From the NCBI GenBank assembly GCA_964020085.1, contig OZ026601.1, positions 28,389,918 to 28,453,917 of the forward strand: 64,000 bases of DNA. Direction: 5' to 3'. Every line of letters begins with the position of its first letter. Within the stretch, counting starts at the first letter, position 1. The notes beneath the pieces are model-generated. The model was not told the DNA's origin and did not search any database. It saw only the letters and a list, made by a program, of their open reading frames with translations. Shown here in pieces: positions 10,501 through 18,489 of the stretch. The stretch comes from Micromussa lordhowensis. Lineage: Eukaryota; Cnidaria; Anthozoa; Scleractinia; Lobophylliidae. The position numbers and the translations under genes are program-made.

Positions 10501-11949
10501 AAAGGAATGCCACTTGCAAAAGTAACTTGAAAAGGTAAGCTGAAAAGTAATGTGTTGTTCACCCAGTACAGGCGATAGCTTAATTTGCGAAGATCGCTTT
10601 GTTTGACATCCCAAAAAAAATTAGTTTACATCTTAATGTTTGAACTACGGTGACAAACAGAACTCGAATGTGACAGCGCTTACCTTCTTAGAAGTTCTTC
10701 CAACCTTGAGAATCGTGCTGATAACATAAGGCACCAAGCTCATTCCTTTGTCTCGGTTTTTCAGCAATATCGCCGCTGCTGCACAAACACCAGGATATCT
10801 TTCGGTATCCCTCCTTTGGAAAAGTGATTTTGGATCCGCCGAAGCTAGGAGAAGGCGATGAAAGAGAAGGTGCTTTGTCAGCCAATTCTTTCCCAACTGT
10901 TTCCCAGGAAAAATTGAAAATGCTATCCTTTGTAGCTGATCATAACAAAGAAGCATCCTTCTTCGAACATAGTTTTTTTGCATTCGTCATTTACTAACGA
11001 GCAAATGCGGTCCTCTATGGCTTTCTTTAGACCCGGGCAATTCAAAGCTGCGTCTGCAATTGCTTTGAAGTCGCTTCCGCGTGCCAAAGCTTTTCCAAGC
11101 CGATGGAGATCTTTAGGCAATTCCCCGGTTTTCTTTCCAGACTCGTAGGTTACAATAGCCTAAAAGAAATTTCCACATTGCAATTTTACTAACACGTCAT
11201 TTGAACAAAAAAATTCTCCTTCTTGACAAGGCGGCACATTGTTATTAGTAATTTAAGCTCACCTGTACTTTGCAAATATCGCCATCACAGTGGCCTTCCA
11301 AAGAAATCTTCACGTTGTTCGCCACAACAACGTCGATGGAAGGAAGAGTTGGCCGACCCATTGTAAGCGGAACGTGAATTACATCTTCAGGATTTGGTTT
11401 AGATAAGATTTCTCCATATGACAAACTTTTGGCAGACTTTACCCTTCTTTGATCTTCTCCGTGGCGAAGAGATTTTGTTGGTGCTGCAACACTTGGAGAA
11501 ATTGCCGTGTCCGAAGGCACACCACGCTTCATTCTATTATTCCTCACAAAATTTTCCTTCAACGTGCGATGAAGAGTTTTCGTGTCTTCTTGGAGCTTCT
11601 TGAAGCGCTTCAAAGAGCAAAAACAGCGACCGCTGCAAATATAGCCCTCTGCATTTATACTGGAAAGAGGAACATCCAATATACTGCAAATTCTGTTTCG
11701 CAGGTCGGCAACCTTTTCATTTAATTTCATTCTCCTTCTTGAATCATTTTCTTCGAGGCCACACAAGACACAACCAGTGTTCGTCGCGCTAAATTTGGTC
11801 GGCGTAACGTCTATGGCTTGTACGCCGTCCATTCGATCGAAGTTTTCGCAAATAAACAGACTGATCTGACAGCAGCGCGTGTGCTGGGCGGGTGAATTTT
11901 CGTGCGAAATGGACTCCGATTTCACTTCCGGTGACATTTGAGAGCGCAT
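7577..11949 (-). pseudogene. DUF6589 transposase-like gene, five exons
   Basis: Exons on the minus strand: 11949-11263, 11159-10684, 10297-9653, 9358-9095 and about 8787-7577, with GT donors and AG acceptors and, for exons 1-4, consistent phase. Exon 1 has a Cys motif (CVLCG...ICSGRCFC). Exon 3 has FNIVLDNVDL and DLHWCNHNAYLDRV. Exon 4 has VVGDQ and RRLEGL...DWHHE. Exon 5 has a Cys-x4-Cys...His-x3-His finger (PCRFAGC...HRMRHELSH) and the conserved end region ALEALYHLFQLFALLSPRG. The DNVD/GDQ/DWHHE acidic residues are candidate catalytic positions, by inference. Lesions: two frameshifts in exon 2, a one-base phase discrepancy entering exon 5, a frameshift near 8487 and a TAG at 8078-8080. Confidence 0.8.
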
Positions 11950-11990
11950 AAATTAAAATTTTTAAATTACGTCACAGACATGGCTAGCTG

Positions 11991-12058
11991 CTCACGCGTC
12001 CAGCCGTTCTTCTCGGGAAGGGTAGACCTGACATGAGAGATAGGCGGAAATCAAGCCT
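11991..12058 (-). repeat. Right interrupted terminal inverted repeat of the 8.2-kb element
   Basis: Read on the minus strand from 12058: AGGCTTGATTTCC, then after about 38 bases ACGGCTGGACGCGTGAG (12007-11991), matching the left end at 3836-3908. Confidence 0.8.
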
Positions 12059-13328
12059 ATGGACCCAGTTAAAAAACGAGCTTGTTTAGATAATTGTGCT
12101 GCAAAGTATGCCAATATGGAATTGTGTCAAAAAAAGGCTCTAACGATAAGAAAAGCCGAAAATTACCACTTTATGGAGCCTACAAAAAAGCAAAAGTTGA
12201 GTATTCAAAATGCTGAGAAATATAGACTTATGAAACCGAACAACAAGCAAGAATTGAAGCTTCAAAATGCTGAGAAATACAAAGTTAAGGAAGTGAACAA
12301 AAAGCAACAATTAAGAGTTCAAAATGCTGAGAAATACAAAGGTATGGATCCGAGCAAAAAGCAAGAATTAAGAGTTCAAAATGCTGAGAAATATAGAGTT
12401 ATGGAAGCGAATAAAAAGCAAGAATTGAGTGTTCATAATGCGAACAAATATCGATTTATGGATGTGAATAAAAAGCAGAAATTGTTTCTTCAAAATGCTG
12501 AGAAATACAGAGGAATGGATTCAGTCGAAAAGAAGGATCTAGTAAAACAAATAGTAACTAGAAGAAAAGAACTTAAGGAGAAAAAGTGTTCTTCTGTTCA
12601 TTCATTAGACTATTACATTCAAGAATTCAATTGAGCTATAAGGGAAGGTCCTTATTATATTTGTGTAGTGTACAATAGACTTTTATACAGGAAAACCATT
12701 TTGGTATTCAAGAAGGAGAAATACAAATCCAGTTCCTGTTTATTCACAAGTGTGACTTTATTTAATGGAAATATGTACATTTGTCGCACTTGTGACATCA
12801 TAATCAAGAAGAAAAACAAAACTCCGTGTCAAGCAGTGTACAACAATCTTGCTGTTGATGATGCGCCTCCTGAGCTTGCAAATTTAGAAAAACTTGAGCA
12901 AATATTGGTTTCTCAACGAATCTTATTTAAGAAAATTGTTGTGATGCCTAAAGGTCAACAAAGGAAAATAAGGGGAGCAATTTGCAATGTTCCAGTGTCT
13001 TGTGAAGAAACTTGCCATGTTTTACCAAGGCCACCTGATAGTTCTGGAATTATTATGTTAAAATTAAAGAGGAAATTGCAGTTCAGAGGTCATGTTTATT
13101 TTCAGGCAGTGCGTCCAGAGGTAGTGCTACATGCCCTCCAGTGGCTTAAACAGAATAATGAATTATATGAAAATGTAGCCATTAACCTTGATAACATTGA
13201 TCGTGAACTATCGAGTCTTGGTAATCATGAACAAGAAATTGAATCAGGAATTGCAGCTTGTTGTGAGACTGCAACTTCTACACGCGATTGTGATGGCGAT
13301 GTTCATGATTGTGAGAAAGCTGTTGCCA
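12059..13328 (+). pseudogene. Helitron N-terminal protein with DUF6570 domain
   Basis: The right-hand continuation of the Helitron gene begins with the second 11-bp duplication copy (12059-12069). First come about seven 19-residue lysine-rich repeats of the form MDPSKKQELRVQNAEKYRV (57-bp DNA period, about 12170-12530), likely helical. After a single in-frame TGA (12632-12634) comes the DUF6570-type domain: FNGNMYICRTC, CQAVYNNLAVDDAPPELANL, VVMPKGQQRKIRGAICNVPV and the LPRPP/KLKRKLQFRGHVYFQAVRP block. This domain precedes the Helitron_like_N and Rep/helicase parts in full elements. Those parts are absent: homology ends near 13328, where an unrelated minus-strand Gag-like fragment abuts. Apart from the TGA and the insertion the frame is open. 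Confidence 0.75.
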
Positions 13329-13329
13329 A

Positions 13330-13600
13330 ACGCTATGGCGTCTTTGCGTACTTTGTCGGATGCCTCTAGTGCCGCCATAATCGGAGTGATCTTGAGGTTG
13401 TCGTTTTTGTTGGCCAGCGTGCTCATATTGTAGATTTTGAGGCCTTTATCGCCGATCCATAACAACAGCAATCTGGCCCTTTTTGCCTCTTGACTTTGTT
13501 GAGCGGCCCCACAAAGATAAGTTCGCATTTCTGCTTGAAGAGTTTGAAACGTTTGCGAATATTTCCTGGAGGACCTCTGCTCATATTAAAAATATGTGCA
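13330..13600 (-). pseudogene. Gag-like fragment of an LTR retrotransposon
   Basis: The minus strand reads NIRKRFKLFKQKCELIFVG in one frame and, after a shift near 13510, ARLLLLWIGDKGLKIYNMST and EASDKVRKDAIAFG in another. The W/FxxFKxxxELY..., LLLxxGxxGLxIYN pattern resembles the N-terminal Gag segment of Ty3/gypsy-type elements common in cnidarians. It is a short frameshifted remnant truncating the Helitron. The family assignment is tentative. Confidence 0.4.
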
Positions 13601-13860
13601 TAAAACAGCTCTGTAGTCATCAGGTTTGAGATTTTGCTGGCTTTTCGAACGTGAAAACATATTGGGACCTTCGAGAAATGGGCCCATAGCCTTTGAATGA
13701 CAGGGAGGCTGGAGGTTTTGAAACCAGCCTCACTGTATTTGTTGTGTACATCAAGTTGTTCTGATCCTAACTTGTGAACATATACATGAGAAACACATAG
13801 GTTAGTATCAAAGCAAGGTCACCTGCAGTCATAGGTCACAACTGTAAAATGGCATTGGCA
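13601..13860. other. No feature recognised
   Basis: Short stretch without coding signal between the Gag-like fragment and the LINE tail. Confidence 0.35.
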
Positions 13861-13896
13861 TATTTATTTATTTATTTATTTATTTATATATTTATT
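13861..13896. repeat. (ATTT)n microsatellite, LINE 3' tail
   Basis: About seven ATTT units on the plus strand read as (AAAT)n on the minus strand, directly 3' of the minus-strand LINE fragment. This position fits a retrotransposon tail. Confidence 0.6.
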
Positions 13897-14430
13897 ACAA
13901 TTTAATGGCTAAAAGGAAGTTAAGAATACACACAATAAAAAGCCATAGGGAGGGTCTGCAAAAGAGACAGAGAGATAACAAGTTTAGTTTGTCTTTACGA
14001 GTTTCATAGTCATCGTCAGTTTTGAGAATAAACTTGGAAGCTCTTCGCTGTATCCTTTCCAGTTTGTTAATGTTTCGAGCAGTATGGGGTGACCAGACAA
14101 TAGTACAATACTCCAAATGGGACCTTACTAAGGCACAGTACAAAGTTCGTAGGGTATTGACGTCTTTCAGACCTTTACAGGTTCTTTTTATAAGGCCAAG
14201 GATTTTGTTAGCCTTGCTACAAATCTTATCGACGTGGGCATTCCAGGACAGCTTATTACTAGTGACCAGACCAAGATCTCAGAATTCATACGTTTCATCC
14301 AGAGAGCACCCATTCAACTTGAGGTCAGCATGAAATGGCATCCTGTTCTTTGTAATACGCAGTAATTTACAGTTCTTCACATTAAAGTCTTCGCTGACTC
14401 CATTCACATAAGTTATTGCAAATAAAAAAG
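13897..14430 (-). pseudogene. Non-LTR retrotransposon (LINE), reverse-transcriptase C-terminal fragment
   Basis: Minus-strand frame: FNVKNCKLLRITKNRMPF, an in-frame TGA (14278-14280 region), DLGLVTSNKLSWNAHVDKI, LGLIKRTCKG, TLYCALVRSHLEYCTIVWSP and NINKLERIQRRASKFILK. These are standard motifs downstream of the reverse-transcriptase core in jockey/CR1-like LINEs (DLGV...LSWxxHV, RSxLEYxxxVWxP, LExxQRRAxK). The 5' part is missing, the extreme C-terminus is shortened, and a tetranucleotide tail follows. It is a 5'-truncated dead copy. Confidence 0.75.
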
Positions 14431-15100
14431 AAAAACTGCTAGTTTTTGTAACTATTACTGAATTAAATTTACACATTAGTTCAGAAGGCAAACAAAAATA
14501 TTAAACTAAGCCAGTAAATCGTTTGCCAAAAACAATGTAAACAAAATGAATAAATCGTATCAATGCAGCAATCAACTTGATTACAGAAATAAAAGCGTAT
14601 CAGACTTGCACAAACACAAGCAACATCATGTAAATTGCTGAAAAATATGTAACACATTGGAAACTTACCAGACTCCACTTGCACAGGAGAACAAGGAGTA
14701 CTTCGGCGACAGTGCCTAACCTAAAGGTAAACCAAAGCGAATAACTAAACACTCCCTGCAAAAGCTTCAAAATAGATGACAAAATATGAAATTCACTATG
14801 AGTAGTATGGAGCTTAAGTCAACTATACCTTGTATGCAGCAGAAACTCGGCAAACTCACTGTCAGTAGAATCGCCGAAGCCAGTATTTCCCTTTTTTGTC
14901 TCCAGAGAGTGAAAATGCTTTCCCTGAGCTGAATATATTTCACAGAGCCGGGCAGATGTGGACGACCGGCTCGCTGACAGCAGGTTCCGCCATCTTCAGA
15001 ACAACCACTCAAGACATGGCCAAAGTAATTTACCAAAATATAATATGAAACGATAACACTATATAAAATAACACTATAAAATATTCTGCAGATAAAATAT
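14431..15100. other. No gene recognised
   Basis: Overlapping minus-strand frames here have no recognisable domain and are low in conserved residues. The stretch lies 3' of the SGNH-like exon and may be its intron. Confidence 0.35.
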
Positions 15101-15331
15101 GCCACCAAAATTACAACATCTGGTGCAAACTGGGAGACATTCGCAACGTCAAATTGCCTAATTTTCTTAACCGTCCTTCCGCCAACACCAAATAAACGAA
15201 CCCTAACATCTTCAAGGTCGAAGTTGATTTTCGCACAATCGTCAAAATGATTCTCCAAGTCACCACTGAGGCGTCGAACGAAAGAATGACCAAGTACATC
15301 ATACTTTCGGGACACACAAAGCCATTTTGGA
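15101..15331 (-). CDS. Lone exon of an SGNH-hydrolase-like protein
   Basis: After a good acceptor (tttcctttcag, exon starting at 15331) the minus strand encodes PKWLCVSRKYDVLGHSFVRR, then DLEDVRVRLFGVGGRTVKKI and APDVVIL. The LGHSFVRR segment fits block I of SGNH/GDSL-type folds, with Ser as nucleophile candidate, and the VGGRTV glycine fits block II. Block III (GxND) should follow APDVVIL but the frame runs into a stop-rich stretch. The exon either ends at a weak donor near 15104 or the gene is truncated. Proteins of this shape are multicopy in cnidarian genomes and often lie near transposons. No partner exon was found, so it is a fragment. Confidence 0.4.
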
Positions 15332-15929
15332 CTGAAAGGAAATAATTAATTCAAAGATCAGATCCCTCGTATGGACAAAAACTGAAGCGATGCGACACCA
15401 GCCAAAAATGTTGCTAAAAATAGTTAAGAGTCATTAAAAAACACTTGGATCGTGAAAATGGGTTGCAAGTTACGACCATAGATGCGAACAAACTATGAAC
15501 CAGACAAAATGACAACTAAATTAACACACTAAAGAGAAAAGAAACTCAAGCTCAAACTGTTCACCTGCTGAGGAAAACTTTTTATGTGTTAATGAGATCA
15601 AGAACACGACATCCATTATACGACGATCAATAAATACGATATTACCTAAATTCAAAATTCAAATCACTACCCTCGATTCCAGTTTCTTCCCTCTTTCCAC
15701 ATTAATGTATTCATAAACTACGTAAGGCTAAATTGTCGCATAAAATTTTATTTGAAGACAAATAATGCATTTCAATAAAAACGCTAGGTTGTTAGAACAG
15801 CAGGCTCATGTATTTATAGTTTGTGTTAATCAATGGGCGTGAATCATCAAGGACTGCTTTGGAATGTCCACTGCTTTGCGGCTGTCGTGTGAAGGAAACA
15901 GTTCAATTTTAAAAGCGCAGTTATAAGAT
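15332..15929. other. No gene recognised
   Basis: AT-rich, no repeats or motif-bearing frames seen. Confidence 0.35.
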
Positions 15930-16247
15930 CTAAAAGATCTTCTTGTTTTTAGATGACTGCACAGATTGTGGTTCGTTTTTCCTTTTCTTGCTCGCAGATG
16001 TTGCCTCAACGTCACCATTTTTGACAATCTCTACATCTTCGAGAGCTTTTCCCTTTGCTGTCTTTGTGCGTTTTCTCTTTCTACTTATGCTCTGGTTCTC
16101 CTTTTCTTCTGCATATTTGTCACAGAGTAGATGGAGATCATCTTCATTCTCTAATATGTAAACGGTGATCAAGACGTGATTACCCACTGTTACATTTAAG
16201 TCACACACAACGCTCATCCACAATAACAACCCCCAAAATGGCTGCAA
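15930..16247 (-). CDS. Unknown basic protein fragment
   Basis: An unrecognised 105-residue minus-strand frame. From about residue 40 it is charged: EENEDD-like stretches, then SRKRKRTKTAKGKA and SASKKRKNE, two clusters that resemble nuclear localisation signals. The first 20 residues are hydrophobic and may not be coding, and there is no clear acceptor. It could be the last exon of a nuclear protein or a chance frame. No neighbour helps assign it. Confidence 0.25.
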   Translation of the reverse strand: MQPFWGLLLWMSVVCDLNVTVGNHVLITVYILENEDDLHLLCDKYAEEKENQSISRKRKRTKTAKGKALEDVEIVKNGDVEATSASKKRKNEPQSVQSSKNKKIF

Positions 16248-17870
16248 TAGAATACTGGATCTCAGTGGGGCATAAAACTAAGTAAGATTTTTGGGCTGAT
16301 TCATTTGCAACATACGAGTATAGCGTAAAGCCAGTCAAACCATTCTTTCCCGTCGCAGTTCTGGTTATGGGTATAGTTTATGCAATAAACCACTGGAAAC
16401 GTATACACAGATGTCGCAATTGAATTAAATCGAATTAATTTAAATTTTAGAAGGATTGTGGAGTACCTGAAATCAATTTAGCTGTGCACGTGGTTCTGGA
16501 AGTAATGAAAACTTAAATTTTTGTCTGGTGAAAACCTACACTGCCACTTGAACTTAACAGGTAGATGGGTGATTTCAATCAATTCTAATGTTTGTGAGGC
16601 ATAATGCACCTATCAATGTCAAACCCGAGGTGGGGGGGGAGGGTCGGGAATAGGGTGGGGGTTTTAACATTTTCTAAAAAAAACAATATTGAAATCCTCA
16701 CACTGTTGAAGAAAGTACATTGTATCAGTAGCAAATGGTTTACTTCTCAGTCTTCTGTAGACTTTCTGAAAAGCCCTTCATCTTGTTTATTCAGTAGCCG
16801 CCGGACGAAGGACTTTTCCTACTTGGTTGCCTCCAAAAAGAGCTCTCCTTGATATCCCTTGGGGGACCGAACTGTCAACCACAGGATAATTATGCGCAGC
16901 GAAACAGAGCTCTTTTGTTGTATGCTGCAAGTTTCTTCGCCCTATCATCGGGGCGTGCAAGCCTTTTTACGGACGTTGTCCCGCCTTTCTTGCCTTCAAT
17001 GAACTTCCTCGATGATTCAATGCTTTATCTTCAAGAATCTTCCGAACTACGGTAAAGTGAACTTTCGCGGGATTTTCCATTTCCGGCGATCAATTCAAGA
17101 TTCAAACAAGCTTTGGTCTTTTTTTGCCCACCCGATATCATCAATTTTCGTTTAAAATCTTTGTATGTAATCACTTCAGCACAGAGTAACCAAATTTGGT
17201 CTTTCGACACAGGAGAAACGCACACATGCTCGATCGTTTTGGTCGGAGTGAAACTGATACAACACCAGTTGCAAGTCACGCCACTCCTCATGTTTGGCAA
17301 AAAAAGCAAATGAAAACCCTTCAAGCGAGACAAGTCGACAACTCGCGACTCGCTTGGCCGCTTCGCGACTTTGTCCCTTGCTCGGCGGCTCGAACATATT
17401 CTACCCTGGAATTCATGAGGTCGACTTGTGGCAGATCAAATGTCCGATCAAAATCCCCACCCTGGGGATATACGTCACGGTCAAATTCCCGTGGGAGATT
17501 TACAGTCAATTTGGGATGTAAAATTGACATTTACTCCCTGTCGAACCTTCAAGGGGAATTTTTTTTAAAAAAAATGAGCTTTTGGAGTTTGAGTTGTCCG
17601 TGGTAACGTTCTTTTCTGGCAACCAAAATGTGATAGTTAAAAACGTATACATGATATGTGATGGGAAAGTTGCTTTAAAGCAAAAGTGTTTTCGCGCGCG
17701 TGCCACAATTACATTTCAAAATCTATATGCCTACGAAGACTGTTAGTTTTTTTACGTGCCTTTGTGTAAATTATCTAGACTATATCTGAAATAAAGTATG
17801 AAATAAAACTCACCAGAATATTTAAGAATCTTGGCTTTATACCACAAAGTTTGTATTTTTCAGTTTTTAC
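16248..17870. other. Mostly unassigned sequence with a G-rich run and a repeat fragment
   Basis: A G-rich run at about 16628-16663 (runs of 7, 4 and 5 G) could form a G-quadruplex. Overlapping frames on both strands at 17030-17610 contradict one another and carry no domain I recognise. The stretch 17430-17520 resembles a repeat ('ggtcaaattcccgtgggag'). Confidence 0.35.
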
Positions 17871-17999
17871 CAACAACACGCCAAGCAACTGTTGCCTCGT
17901 CTCCTTCGTTCACTTCATCTGCACCCAAAATATCTGATGTGGGAACCACAGAGTATTGATCCTCCTCTATCCAAAGGATGTACTCATCACTGAGCAGGG
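17871..17999 (-). CDS. Possible first coding exon of the partner gene of transposase copy 1
   Basis: Between an acceptor-like tcaag (exon start 17999) and a GT donor after 17871, the minus strand encodes LSDEYILWIEEDQYSVVPTS, then GDEATVAWRVV. The arrangement resembles the exon at 52068-52245 (MYACLYFDSDKSVSVLPKSK...EVDVDW). That exon also lies divergently, about 220 bases upstream of a related transposase gene. Sequence identity is low, so the match is by pattern and position only. No start codon is visible close upstream. Confidence 0.35.
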
Positions 18000-18259
18000 C
18001 TTGAAAAAAAGTTGATTGTTTTTTACCAAACGTGCTGAAGAAATGTTGTTGATCCGCTCGCTTTCTAACGGCTGTGCCAAGTACAAACTGTAACTCCCGC
18101 CTTTAGGATACTGGGTATCGATTTCGTTCCTACCTTGCTGGTGATTGGCAGCTTCTAAGAAGAAGTATCACTTTCATTTGAATTATTTGAATTCTTGATC
18201 TTGATAGCAACACAACAATGCTTGTTTCATAATGAATGTTTTCCCTGTTATTTAGTCCA
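18000..18259. other. Divergent intergenic stretch, no feature recognised
   Basis: Lies between the possible partner exon and the LINE-like tail. No motif identified. Confidence 0.3.
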
Positions 18260-18388
18260 TCTATTTGTAAAATGTCTTTGTAAAATGTCTTTAGATCCCC
18301 CCACCTCGATTAGTTTATAAGCTATTTGCGGGGGGAAACTTATGTAATTACTTATATTTGTAACCAATAAAATTTTGTTGTTGTTGAA
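18260..18388 (+). repeat. LINE-like 3' end with (TTG)n tail
   Basis: Ends 'taaccaataaaattttgttgttgttg'-like: an AATAAA signal followed by a TTG triplet tail. It resembles 3' ends of cnidarian non-LTR elements, as does the stretch at 37130-37215. No coding part is attached. Confidence 0.4.
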
Positions 18389-18489
18389 CAGTTCAGTCAC
18401 ACTGCATATTTAGTTTTCTGAACAAATATTCTCGGGGTATTGTGTGTATAGCAACTGATTGCATTGTAAATCGATTAGACTTTCAGAGT

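Larger units (their letters stand above)
3836..12058. mobile_element. 8.2-kb DNA transposon with RecQ-like helicase and DUF6589 genes
   Basis: Ends are AGGCTCGATTACC on the left and, read inward from the right, AGGCTTGATTTCC (11 of 13 identical). A further 17-bp perfect inverted pair, ACGGCTGGACGCGTGAG, lies 56 and 51 bases inside the ends. The element is flanked by the 11-bp duplication ATGGACCCAGT. It contains two convergent genes: a RecQ-family helicase (plus, 4008-6241) and a spliced DUF6589 protein (minus, 11949-7577). Both carry stops and frameshifts, so this copy is dead, but its ends are well preserved. It sits inside a Helitron gene. I do not recognise its superfamily; helicase-bearing Academ elements came to mind, but as I recall they make 3-4 bp duplications. 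Confidence 0.85.

Noticed and set aside
3836..12058. Assignment of the 8.2-kb element to the Academ superfamily
   Set aside because: Helicase content is suggestive, but the 11-bp duplication does not fit the 3-4 bp I recall for Academ, and I cannot confirm the transposase family without a search.
12173..12530. The 11-bp duplication as a by-product of 57-bp coding repeats
   Set aside because: Other repeat units differ from ATGGACCCAGT at several bases, whereas the two flanking copies are identical and abut matching terminal repeats.
17031..17606. Several overlapping frames on both strands
   Set aside because: They contradict each other, show no domain or splice context, and overlap repeat-like sequence.
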